A DNA stretch of 5,174 nt, taken from Deltaproteobacteria bacterium (GTDB lineage: Bacteria; Desulfobacterota; Desulfomonilia; UBA1062). Shown here one piece after another: positions 1 through 5,174 of this stretch (position 1 is the stretch's first letter; every line of letters starts with the position of its first letter). The notes below the pieces were generated by a model. It ran no database searches. It saw only the letters and a program-made list of their open reading frames with translations, and was not told the origin of the DNA. Location of the stretch: positions 1 to 5,174 of the forward strand of contig QMLJ01000117.1 of the NCBI GenBank assembly GCA_003643935.1, read 5' to 3'. The position numbers and the translations under genes are program-made.

Positions 1-381
1 ACCGAAATTTGCCTTAAGGTTTTCCTGGTCTATCTTTAGAGCAGATGAGTACTCCCACTCTGCGCTGTTAAACTCCTTCCTTTGCCTGTGTTTCTCAGCA
101 CGGGCAACGTGCTTATCTACTAGGGCCTCTTCGTCTGTCTTTGGTCTGTAGTTGGGCTCAAATGTAAATCTTTTCAAGAATTCTTCAAGACCAAGCTTGA
201 GTTCTATACCTGTAGGCTTTCCCGTTTGGTCCAGGTATGTGACCCTTATTGAGTTCTTGTCTATTTGCTTCGCCTTGCAGTAATTTTTAAGGAGCTGGGT
301 TTTTTTTGTGGCACCGGTTCCTAGTGTGACCGTTGTTTGTTCATAGAATATCCCTTCTAGATCAAGAGCTGATGCTTGCAT
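1..381 (-). CDS. TPR-repeat protein, N-terminal 127 residues (runs off the left edge)
   Basis: The frame is open from an ATG at 381-379 to the window edge and encodes 127 residues beginning MQASALDLEG. The start is fixed by an in-frame TGA two codons upstream (387-385). Residues 1-80 are a polar region of mixed character with no signal peptide or membrane segment, so the protein is probably cytoplasmic. Residues 93-127 (AEKHRQRKEFNSAEWEYSSA onward, then LKIDQENLKANFG) fit a tetratricopeptide repeat: small residue, aromatic, then the A-L-x-I/L-D/N-P/Q pattern. TPRs mediate protein-protein contacts, so the partner and role cannot be told from this fragment. There is no clear Shine-Dalgarno sequence before the start. 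The gene lies 94 bases downstream of pdxT on the same strand, probably as a separate unit. It is a real gene, but its function is unknown. Confidence 0.8.
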   Translation of the reverse strand, partial: MQASALDLEGIFYEQTTVTLGTGATKKTQLLKNYCKAKQIDKNSIRVTYLDQTGKPTGIELKLGLEEFLKRFTFEPNYRPKTDEEALVDKHVARAEKHRQRKEFNSAEWEYSSALKIDQENLKANFG

Positions 382-427
382 ACATCAGAATATCGGAGTA
401 GTACCAGGAAAAGTTAAATAAAACTCC

Positions 428-450
428 GCCATTGGTCTGTTGCCATTGGC
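428..450 (-). terminator. Imperfect hairpin after pdxT, possible pdxST terminator
   Basis: GCCATTGG (428-435) and CCATTGGC (443-450) can pair with seven base pairs and one central mismatch around a 7-base loop. Read on the minus strand, the stem is followed by GGAG and then TTTTATTT, giving a U-rich tail downstream of the pdxT stop. The same bases also make a direct repeat, GCCATTGG at 428 and at 442. The position between pdxT and the TPR gene suits a terminator for the pdxST operon. The mismatch and the GGAG before the T tract make it a weak one. Confidence 0.35.
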
Positions 451-475
451 ATAAAAAAGGTACATCAGGAGTTAG

Positions 476-1072
476 CTACACTATTCCTCCTGGCGTATAG
501 GTGTAAGTACGATCCTGAGCAAGTTCTGCGCTGTTTACAAGGTTCATAAAGTATTCCATGATACTTGTATCCTCTGTAAGCTCAGGGTGAAAGGTGGTAA
601 GGAGTATGTTCTTGCTCTGAGCAGCCACAACATCACCATTTAGCTCGGCCAAGACATCAACTCCATGACCTACGCTTAGGATTTTAGGTGCACGTATAAA
701 GACCATTGTAATGTCCTTATTTATCTTTGCAATCCTTGCATTTGCAACGAAACTGTCAAGTTGCGAGCCGTATGCGTTTCTTTTGACCTCTATATCGACG
801 TTCTCAAGGACCCCCCCACTTGATAAGAGTATTACACCTGCACAAGTCCCCCAGGTAGGGAGCCCTTTCCTTATCTTATTGTCAACAGGTTGAGTTAGGC
901 CTGAGGACACCAGGAGTTTTGTTATAGTAGTGCTCTCTCCACCGGGAAGAACAAGCCCCTTTATCCCATCCAGGTCAGGTGGATGCTTGACTATCTTTGT
1001 CTTTACCCCAAGCCTGTTGAATGCAGCAACGTGCTCGATTACATCACCCTGAAGGCCCAATATACCAATCAT
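476..1072 (-). CDS. pdxT: Pyridoxal 5'-phosphate synthase, glutaminase subunit PdxT
   Basis: PdxT (SNO family, class I glutamine amidotransferase) hydrolyses glutamine and channels ammonia to PdxS for PLP synthesis in the cytoplasm. The 198 residues are full length for the family. Visible signatures are the N-terminal IGILGLQGD, the GGEST loop at 44-48, the nucleophile elbow GTCAG with catalytic Cys77, the conserved RNAYGSQLDSF at 98-108, FIRAPKI at 125-131, and FHPEL with the His162-Glu164 pair of the triad. All catalytic residues are present, so it should be active. The ATG at 1072 lies 5 bases after the pdxS stop, and the ribosome binding site (a GGGG-containing stretch) falls in the last codons of pdxS, which suggests translational coupling. 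The stop is TAG at 478-476. Identification is secure. Confidence 0.97.
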   Translation of the reverse strand: MIGILGLQGDVIEHVAAFNRLGVKTKIVKHPPDLDGIKGLVLPGGESTTITKLLVSSGLTQPVDNKIRKGLPTWGTCAGVILLSSGGVLENVDIEVKRNAYGSQLDSFVANARIAKINKDITMVFIRAPKILSVGHGVDVLAELNGDVVAAQSKNILLTTFHPELTEDTSIMEYFMNLVNSAELAQDRTYTYTPGGIV

Positions 1073-1077
1073 TTATT

Positions 1078-1968
1078 CTACCAGCCCCTAACGGCAAGTC
1101 GTTCCTCGTCCTTCATTGTAGCAACATCCAGGCCCTTCATTGGTTCACCAAGGCCCTCTGATACCTTGGCAATGATCCCTGCGTCATTGTAGTGTGTTGT
1201 TGCCTCTACTATGGCTTTTGCCCTTGCCGGGGGATTCTCTGACTTGAATATGCCGGATCCCACGAAAACACCGTCTGCGCCGAGCTGCATCATGAATGCA
1301 GCATCTGCCGGCGTTGCAATTCCGCCTGCAGCAAAGTTTACGACTGGTAACCTGCCAAGTTTTTTTACCTCAAACAGGAGCTCTACAGATGCACCTATCT
1401 CTTTTGCATATGCATAGACTTCCTCTTCAGCCATGGAGGTCAGTCTTGCAATCTGCGAGTTGACCTTTCTCATGTGGCGGACGGCCTCGACCACGTTCCC
1501 AGTGCCTGCCTCGCCCTTTGTCCTTATCATGCTGGCACCCTCTGCAATGCGGCGTAATGCCTCGCCAAGGTTTCTGCAACCGCATACAAAAGGAATCCTG
1601 AATAAGTGCTTGTTTATGTGATTTTCCTCGTCTGCAGGTGTGAGCACCTCGCTCTCATCTATGTAATCTATACCAAGGGCCTCTAGCACCTGTGCCTCTA
1701 CCACGTGGCCTATCCTTACCTTTGCCATTACTGGGATGGACACGGCATTCTTGATCTCCTTGATGATCTGTGGATCGCTCATGCGCGCTACCCCGCCTTC
1801 CTTGCGTATGTCGGCCGGGACCCTCTCAAGCGCCATAACGGCAACTGCACCGGCTTTTTCTGCTATCTCTGCTTCTTTGGCGCTCGTCACATCCATGATT
1901 ACCCCGCCCTTTAACATCTGTGCAAGACCACGATTAAGAATAACCCTTTCTTTATCCTTGTTTTCCAT
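1078..1968 (-). CDS. pdxS: Pyridoxal 5'-phosphate synthase, synthase (lyase) subunit PdxS
   Basis: PdxS (SNZ family, a TIM barrel that forms a dodecamer) condenses ribose 5-phosphate, glyceraldehyde 3-phosphate and PdxT-derived ammonia into PLP. The 296 residues match the family length, with one of the best conserved sequences known among biosynthetic enzymes. Signatures are [14 protein letters not shown] (Asp26), [19 protein letters not shown] with Lys83, which binds the pentose phosphate, [11 protein letters not shown] with the second lysine Lys151, and the phosphate-binding [13 protein letters not shown] and [14 protein letters not shown]. Compared with the well-studied Bacillus enzyme (Asp24, Lys81, Lys149), the numbering is shifted by two and every key residue is present. 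The ATG at 1968 has a purine-rich ribosome binding site just upstream. pdxS is the first gene of a two-gene operon with pdxT and is transcribed away from the MocR-type regulator. Confidence 0.98.
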   Translation of the reverse strand: MENKDKERVILNRGLAQMLKGGVIMDVTSAKEAEIAEKAGAVAVMALERVPADIRKEGGVARMSDPQIIKEIKNAVSIPVMAKVRIGHVVEAQVLEALGIDYIDESEVLTPADEENHINKHLFRIPFVCGCRNLGEALRRIAEGASMIRTKGEAGTGNVVEAVRHMRKVNSQIARLTSMAEEEVYAYAKEIGASVELLFEVKKLGRLPVVNFAAGGIATPADAAFMMQLGADGVFVGSGIFKSENPPARAKAIVEATTHYNDAGIIAKVSEGLGEPMKGLDVATMKDEERLAVRGW

Positions 1969-1981
1969 TGCCCTTCTCCCT
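1969..1981 (-). promoter_or_regulatory. Ribosome binding site of pdxS
   Basis: Read on the minus strand, the 13 bases before the pdxS ATG are AGGGAGAAGGGCA. The GGGAG core (1980-1976) sits 7 bases from the start codon, which is good spacing and supports ATG 1968. The second AAGGG lies too close to be the main site. Confidence 0.75.
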
Positions 1982-1986
1982 GATAA

Positions 1987-2029
1987 ATGTTATATAACAT
2001 TTTGCATGTTATCAATGATAATGTTACAT
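1987..2029. promoter_or_regulatory. Likely operator and pdxST promoter region: palindrome plus ATGTTA repeats
   Basis: Positions 1987-2000 are a perfect 14-bp palindrome, ATGTTATATAACAT. The hexamer ATGTTA recurs in the same direction at 1987, 2006 and 2021, and the palindrome adds an inverted copy. A near-palindrome TTATCAATGATAA lies at 2009-2021. PdxR/MocR regulators are known to bind direct repeats, often with an inverted copy, between their own gene and pdxST, so these repeats are the natural operator candidates. Minus-strand promoter elements for pdxS overlap them. One option is TTGACT (2048-2043), 16 bases, TAACAT (2026-2021). Another is the extended -10 TGTTATATA inside the palindrome. 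Which one is used cannot be told by eye. The region is very A+T-rich, so some of the repetition may be chance. Confidence 0.55.
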
Positions 2030-2052
2030 ATATATATACATTAGTCAAGGTA

Positions 2053-2058
2053 TATAAT
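2053..2058 (+). promoter_or_regulatory. TATAAT -10 box of the pdxR-like gene
   Basis: A perfect TATAAT lies 11 bases before the regulator ATG at 2070. No good -35 is seen at normal spacing; the bases there are a run of TA repeats. Start of transcription about 7 bases downstream would leave only some 4-6 bases before the ATG. This agrees with the absence of a usable Shine-Dalgarno sequence and suggests a leaderless or nearly leaderless message. Confidence 0.45.
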
Positions 2059-2069
2059 AACGGTCAGTT

Positions 2070-3308
2070 ATGAGATATAAAGACATTGCAGATAGACTTG
2101 AGCATGAGATCTTAAATTCGTGGAGAGCGGGCAAGCGTCTTCCTGGTCTCAGGGAACTGGCCGAAAAAGAGAATATTAGCCTAATTACAGCAAGGAACGT
2201 ATATCTTTACCTGAGAAAGAAGGGCCTTGTGGAGATGAGGCAGGGCTCTGGAACATATGTGGCCAGGGGAGTGACCAGCGATGTCATTGATATGGCTGAC
2301 ATAAGACCGCCGGAAGAGTTCCTCTCTTGGCACGTTTCCTATTTCCCTGAGCTGAGGGAGGGAATAAGGGCGTATGACCCGCCCGAAGGTTTCGGACCTC
2401 TGAGGGAAAAGGCAAGCCAGTGGCTTATGGCGCAGGGCATTAAGGGTAAACCTTTAATCACAACGGGATCCCAACAGGCACTGTTTCTGGCAGGTCTTGC
2501 CGTTATACAAGAGGGTGCAATAGTTGCCATTGAAGATCCAGGCTATGAAGGTGCAAGGAGGATATTTGAATCTCTTGGCGCGTCTATCAAGCTTGTGCCT
2601 TACCTTGATAATATAGATGCAATGGAACATTTAAAAGATCCTAGGATTGACATTGTATACACCATGCCTCAGGGCCATATACCGACAGGTAAATCCATAC
2701 CAAGAGGTTTGAGGGGAAAACTGCTTGACCTGGCCGAGGTCTATGACTTCTACATTATAGAGGATGATCCCCTATCAGATCTACTGTACGAGATGCCGTT
2801 AAAGTCAGAAGATATTACAGACAGGGTGATATACATAAAGAGTCTCTCCAATATACTCGGGCCGGGCATTAGGATAGGTTTTTGTGTTGTGCCGGAATGC
2901 CTTTATCCGAGTGTGTTGAGGTTCAAGGAAATAAACGATCTCACAACATCAGGTATATTGCAGCGCATGCTTTTCAGAATGCTGGTATCACATGGATTTG
3001 AGACACACCTGGCTGGGCTCAGGTCCCTGCTGGATAGTAGAAAGGCATATACAAGTGATAAATTCAACTGGTCCACAGGAGGCGTAAGCCTGTGGATCGA
3101 TACAGGCTCCCCTGCAAGGATACACATGGAGCGCCTGTTAAGTCTCGGAGTAAGGATAACCCCTGGTGACATATACGGGCCTTTATGGTCTAATTACCTA
3201 CGTGTCTCCATTATTACACCATCTGAGGCCGATTTCACCAGGGGTATGAATATTGTGTACAACTACCTGGACAAGGGTGCCAAGCCAGACCTAATGGATA
3301 TGTTTTGA
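2070..3308 (+). CDS. pdxR: MocR/PdxR-type regulator: GntR winged helix fused to an aminotransferase-fold domain lacking the PLP lysine
   Basis: The 412 residues form a GntR-type winged helix (about 1-66: LPGLRELAEKENIS, the recognition-helix region, then QGSGTYV) joined by a short linker to a fold-type I aminotransferase domain (about 90-405). Domain landmarks are TTGSQQALFLAG (131-142), EDPGYEG (155-161), IPTG (204-207), IIEDDP (229-234), YIKSLSNILGPGIRIGF (255-271) and YLRVS with carboxylate-binding Arg378. In MocR proteins and their enzyme relatives the motif reads YIGSFSKTLAPGLRLGY. Here the Schiff-base Lys position is Asn261 (AAT at 2850-2852), and the Tyr of EDDPY is Leu235. Asp232, the pyridine-nitrogen partner, remains. 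The protein is shorter than the usual 450-500 residues. Divergence from pdxST makes PdxR the likely identity, but covalent PLP sensing seems lost. In-frame TAA at 2058-2060 and no other start codon fix ATG 2070. The symbol rests on context. Confidence 0.85.
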   Translation: MRYKDIADRLEHEILNSWRAGKRLPGLRELAEKENISLITARNVYLYLRKKGLVEMRQGSGTYVARGVTSDVIDMADIRPPEEFLSWHVSYFPELREGIRAYDPPEGFGPLREKASQWLMAQGIKGKPLITTGSQQALFLAGLAVIQEGAIVAIEDPGYEGARRIFESLGASIKLVPYLDNIDAMEHLKDPRIDIVYTMPQGHIPTGKSIPRGLRGKLLDLAEVYDFYIIEDDPLSDLLYEMPLKSEDITDRVIYIKSLSNILGPGIRIGFCVVPECLYPSVLRFKEINDLTTSGILQRMLFRMLVSHGFETHLAGLRSLLDSRKAYTSDKFNWSTGGVSLWIDTGSPARIHMERLLSLGVRITPGDIYGPLWSNYLRVSIITPSEADFTRGMNIVYNYLDKGAKPDLMDMF

Positions 3309-3396
3309 GGGCTTGCTGCTGGAGTCCATGTCCCTTTGTAGCTCATATTCGGGTAACAATACCCCGAGTCTTTACAGGATACATGCTAGGAGGGAG

Positions 3397-3474
3397 ATGG
3401 TTTTCTTATGGAAGCCTGTTAGCGTGTTATGTTATATAAATGAAATATCAATGGCATCAGAATGCTTTTATTGA
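3397..3474 (+). CDS. Possible 25-codon upstream ORF before the methyltransferase
   Basis: An ATG at 3397 opens a 25-codon frame (MVFLWKPVSVLCYINEISMA then SECFY) that ends with TGA at 3472-3474. It is preceded by a strong AGGAGG at 3388-3393, though only 3 bases separate it from the ATG, which is tight. The stop codon overlaps the methyltransferase Shine-Dalgarno sequence (GAGGTGG, 3473-3479) and lies 8 bases before that gene's ATG, so reading it could affect methyltransferase translation. The peptide matches no family I know. If transcription starts near 3445 it would not be made. This is a low-confidence call that records a real pattern. Confidence 0.25.
   Translation: MVFLWKPVSVLCYINEISMASECFY
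3430..3440 (+). promoter_or_regulatory. Extended -10-like element before the methyltransferase
   Basis: TGTTATATAAA has the TGN plus TATATA form of an extended -10 hexamer, with no convincing -35. It would start transcription about 40 bases before the methyltransferase ATG. ATGTTATATAA (3429-3439) is identical to 11 bases of the 14-bp palindrome at 1987-2000 in front of pdxS. The match could reflect a shared operator half or only the same -10 box. Confidence 0.35.
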
Positions 3475-3479
3475 GGTGG
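3473..3479 (+). promoter_or_regulatory. Ribosome binding site that decides the methyltransferase start
   Basis: GAGGTGG, with its GAGGT core at 3473-3477, ends 5 bases before ATG 3483. An earlier in-frame ATG at 3462 has no comparable site before it, so 3483 is preferred. Confidence 0.7.
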
Positions 3480-3482
3480 AAG

Positions 3483-4163
3483 ATGGCTAGGCATAAGGCC
3501 CTCTTTGATACATGGCCGGATAGGTATGATAGGTGGTTCGAGACACCTCTTGGCTCATTAATAAGGTCCTACGAGGCAGGGTTGATAAAGGATATGCTTT
3601 TACCTGTAAAAGGCGATTTTATACTTGATGCAGGCTGTGGAACAGGTGTCTTTACCCTGGATTTTCTCCTTGCCCGCGCCCATGTCATAGGGCTTGACAT
3701 ATCTTTACCCATGCTGAAGAGGGCTATTGAAAAGCTAAAGGCCTTTCCATTTCAAGCGGCTTCAGGGGACATGATGACCCTTCCATTTGGAGACGGTCTT
3801 TTCAACAAGGCTGTGTCCATCACGGCCCTTGAATTCATACCAGATGCAGAGGCAGCTGTATCCGAACTCTTCCGCGTGGTAAAGAGCGGAGGGCTCATAG
3901 TGGTGGCCACTCTTAACAGTCTAAGCCCCTGGGCCGAACGTAGAGAGGTCGAGGCAAAAAAGACTAAGACTGTGTTTTCAAACGTTATATTTCGTTCTCC
4001 TCAAGACTTGCTGGCCCTTGCACCTGTAGAGGGGGAAGCGAGGACAGCCATACACTTTGCAGATGATGAAGATCCACAAAGGGCACGAGAGATTGAAGAT
4101 GTTGGTAACCGCGAGGGGCTGGAGACTGGTGCTTTCCTAGCTGCAAGGTGGGTAAAGCCATAG
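3483..4163 (+). CDS. Class I SAM-dependent methyltransferase (UbiE/Methyltransf_11-like), substrate unknown
   Basis: This encodes a 226-residue soluble protein beginning MARHKALFDTWPDRYDRWFE. The Rossmann-fold methyltransferase motifs are in order: motif I LDAGCGTG at 48-55, which binds SAM; motif II acidic Asp72 in VIGLDIS, which binds the ribose; GDMMTLPF with Asp96 near the adenine; the VSITALEFIPD strand and loop; and RVVKSGGLIVVATLN. The N-terminal stretch with F-x-x-W-x-x-x-Y-D-R-W is typical of small-molecule methyltransferases of the UbiE/BioC type. The C-terminal third (about 140-226) is where substrate choice lies, and I do not recognise it. ATG 3483 is chosen over 3462 because of the GAGGTGG ribosome binding site. 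The gene follows the regulator on the same strand after 174 bases and probably has its own promoter. No functional link to B6 is shown by the sequence. Confidence 0.9.
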   Translation: MARHKALFDTWPDRYDRWFETPLGSLIRSYEAGLIKDMLLPVKGDFILDAGCGTGVFTLDFLLARAHVIGLDISLPMLKRAIEKLKAFPFQAASGDMMTLPFGDGLFNKAVSITALEFIPDAEAAVSELFRVVKSGGLIVVATLNSLSPWAERREVEAKKTKTVFSNVIFRSPQDLLALAPVEGEARTAIHFADDEDPQRAREIEDVGNREGLETGAFLAARWVKP

Positions 4164-4235
4164 AACAGATAGAATAAATACAATATTATCAATCTCCACT
4201 TATAAGAAGGCTGTAAATACTGCAGTAGCCCTTTG

Positions 4236-4268
4236 ATCCTATCCTGAGATAATCGGATGTCCTTTTTT
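4236..4268 (+). terminator. Possible Rho-independent terminator after the methyltransferase
   Basis: ATCCTATC (4236-4243) can pair with GATA (4248-4251) and GGAT (4255-4258) across a CTGA loop, with a 3-base bulge. A run of six T follows at 4263-4268. The position, 73 bases after the methyltransferase stop, is reasonable. The bulge and the four bases between stem and T run weaken it. Just before it, AAGGCT and AGCC-C-TT (4207-4233) can form another imperfect stem. The rest of 4164-4380 shows no gene. TTGCAA (4335-4340), 17 bases, TTAAAT (4358-4363) is a weak promoter candidate for the gene at 4433. Confidence 0.35.
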
Positions 4269-4392
4269 CCTCGGGCATATAGGGGATTAATTACAATACT
4301 GAAACCTTGTATACAAAAAGGTCTTGCCATGTGCTTGCAAATGTAGCGTAACATCTCTTAAATAAATAATATTTTAGATGGCCCGTGCTTTG

Positions 4393-4426
4393 CCTCCTTT
4401 TACTCAGAGCCGTGGGTAGAAGGAGG
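4393..4426 (+). promoter_or_regulatory. Shine-Dalgarno-sequestering hairpin in the leader of the secreted Fn3 protein
   Basis: CCTCCTTTTACTCA (4393-4406) pairs with TGGGTAGAAGGAGG (4413-4426) in 14 consecutive base pairs, two of them G-U, around a 6-base loop GAGCCG. Two further wobble pairs could extend the base. The 3' arm contains AAGGAGG, a near-perfect Shine-Dalgarno sequence continuing as AAGGAGGTG to 4428, ideally placed 6 bases before ATG 4433. The fold would hide the whole ribosome binding site. No U tract follows, so it is not a terminator. I expect translational control through opening of this stem by a ligand, protein, RNA or temperature. The trigger cannot be read from the sequence. 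Confidence 0.7.
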
Positions 4427-4432
4427 TGTTCA

Positions 4433-5174
4433 ATGAAAAAGATCAGGAATGTTACAGTCCTTGTGTTTTTATTTCTGATACTTTTCCCCCTACCAGTCAT
4501 GGCAGCATCATTGGTAGTCACATGGAATGCAAACACAGAGGATGATCTCAAGGGGTATAAGGTATACTACGGTCAGGCCTCAAGGGATTATACATCGTCA
4601 ATTGACGTGGGAAATGTGACAAACTACAAAATAGATGGTCTCTCAGGGGGTAATACCTACTTTGTTAGCGTTACTGCATATGACAATTCTGGTAATGAGT
4701 CCTCATATTCTAAGGAGGTCAGTGCGAGCATACCACTGGCCGACACCACGCCTCCGCAAGGAAGTATAACGATAAATTCAGGTGCCGAAAGAACATCTTC
4801 CAGGACAGTTACACTAGGATTAAGCGCCAGTGACCCCAGCGGAGTGATAACAATGAAGTTGAGTAACGATGGAACCACATGGTCTGATGCCATGGCTTAC
4901 TCCTCGTCAAAGACCTGGGAACTCAGCGCCGGAGATGGTGTTAAGAGTGTGTATGCACTCTTTGAAGACGCTGCGGGAAACTGGATGACCACGCCGGTAA
5001 GCGCCTCTATAGAGTTGCTTCTTGATACTGACAACGATGGTATGCCTGATTCCTGGGAACTCTCTAAAGGGCTGAACCCTAACGATGCCTCAGACGCATC
5101 TGAAGATATGGACAACGATGGTGTGCCAAACCTCCAGGAGTATACTGCAGGCACAGACCCTAATGATGCATCGG
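4433..5174 (+). CDS. Secreted Fn3-domain protein with DxDxDG calcium-type repeats (runs off the right edge)
   Basis: The frame is open from ATG 4433 to the window end and covers 247 residues. Residues 1-24 are a Sec signal peptide (MKKIRN, then the hydrophobic core VTVLVFLFLILFPLP, then VMA before the cut). No lipobox Cys is present. Residues 26-100 form a fibronectin type III domain: VVTWNANTEDDLKGYKVYYG, then the YKIDGLSGGNTYFVSVTAYD stretch with its neighbouring DNSGNESSYS. After a DTTPP linker, residues 108-195 look like a bacterial Ig-like domain with an AAGNW strand near its end. From residue 198, two 27-residue units carry DTDNDGMPD and DMDNDGVPN loops, the DxDxDG pattern of thrombospondin type 3 or dockerin-like calcium sites. 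The product is probably extracellular or surface-attached, with the C-terminal part unseen. A strong Shine-Dalgarno sequence, buried in a hairpin, precedes it. Role unknown; adhesion or structural use is inference. Confidence 0.85.
   Translation, partial: MKKIRNVTVLVFLFLILFPLPVMAASLVVTWNANTEDDLKGYKVYYGQASRDYTSSIDVGNVTNYKIDGLSGGNTYFVSVTAYDNSGNESSYSKEVSASIPLADTTPPQGSITINSGAERTSSRTVTLGLSASDPSGVITMKLSNDGTTWSDAMAYSSSKTWELSAGDGVKSVYALFEDAAGNWMTTPVSASIELLLDTDNDGMPDSWELSKGLNPNDASDASEDMDNDGVPNLQEYTAGTDPNDAS
5024..5174 (+). repeat. 81-base tandem repeat encoding DxDxDG calcium-type units
   Basis: Two units starting at 5024 and 5105 each encode D-x-D-N-D-G-x-P, a W/Q-E-L/Y segment and a T/L-x-P-N-D-A-S end. 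GACAACGATGGT followed by A or G and TGCC occurs at 5030 and 5111 with one difference, so the units are still similar at the DNA level and probably arose by duplication. The second unit is cut by the window edge and more may follow. Confidence 0.7.

Noticed and set aside
1736..2044. Open frame of 102 codons on the plus strand opposite the start of pdxS
   Set aside because: It is antisense to the highly conserved pdxS N-terminus, has no family resemblance and runs into the regulatory region; a by-product of pdxS codon composition. The same holds for other frames opposite pdxT, pdxS, the regulator, the methyltransferase and the Fn3 gene.
3349..3367. Hairpin TCGGGT/ACCCCGA after the regulator gene as a terminator
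   Set aside because: Only about six pairs with an unpaired C, and no T run follows (GTCTTTAC), so there is too little to call a terminator.
3462..3482. Start of the methyltransferase at the upstream ATG 3462
   Set aside because: It adds MLLLRWK without a ribosome binding site, while ATG 3483 has GAGGTGG at good spacing.
4307..4316. Perfect 10-bp palindrome TTGTATACAA
   Set aside because: A lone short A+T-rich palindrome with no second copy in the window; expected by chance in such DNA.
4320..4340. Sigma-54 promoter before the Fn3 gene (GG then GC, TTGC)
   Set aside because: The GG-to-GC spacing is 11 bases here, not the required 10, and the TTGC copy has no GG at the right distance.
4164..4432. 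c-di-GMP (GEMM) riboswitch upstream of the surface protein
   Set aside because: The conserved GEMM core (CACAGGGCAAACC-type strand and GGACGCAAAGCC-type strand) is not present, even though the gene type would suit it.

Overview
This is a bacterial chromosomal window of moderate G+C. It carries the two-gene deoxyxylulose-5-phosphate-independent vitamin B6 pathway (pdxS-pdxT), a divergent MocR/PdxR-type regulator, a SAM-dependent methyltransferase, and two genes cut by the window edges: a TPR protein on the left and a secreted Fn3/calcium-repeat protein on the right. Arg is often AGG and Ile often ATA. The TPR protein and the exported Fn3 plus DxDxDG-repeat protein resemble families common in Desulfobacterota, Nitrospirota and related Gram-negative anaerobes. 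That placement is inference from style only, as there is no rRNA or other marker gene.

Layout. On the minus strand, 1-381 is the N-terminal part of a TPR protein, and 476-1072 (pdxT) and 1078-1968 (pdxS) form a tight operon read right to left. The 101-base divergent region 1969-2069 holds a perfect 14-bp palindrome, three ATGTTA repeats and a TATAAT box. On the plus strand follow the MocR/PdxR-like regulator (2070-3308), a 174-base gap with a possible 25-codon upstream ORF and an extended -10-like element, and a class I methyltransferase (3483-4163). A 269-base gap then ends in a strong hairpin that buries the ribosome binding site of the secreted protein starting at 4433, which is open to the window end.

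How it fits together. PdxS and PdxT make pyridoxal 5'-phosphate (PLP) from ribose 5-phosphate, glyceraldehyde 3-phosphate and glutamine. The regulator next door would be expected to sense PLP through an aminotransferase-fold domain and to control pdxST from the shared intergenic region. In this copy, however, the residue aligned with the Schiff-base lysine is Asn (N261) and the usual cofactor-contacting Tyr is Leu (L235), so covalent PLP sensing looks lost.

The two strongest leads are this lysine-less regulator and the 14-bp hairpin that covers the whole Shine-Dalgarno sequence of the secreted protein. I saw no mobile element, CRISPR array, tRNA or rRNA, and nothing that amounts to a wholly new multi-gene system.
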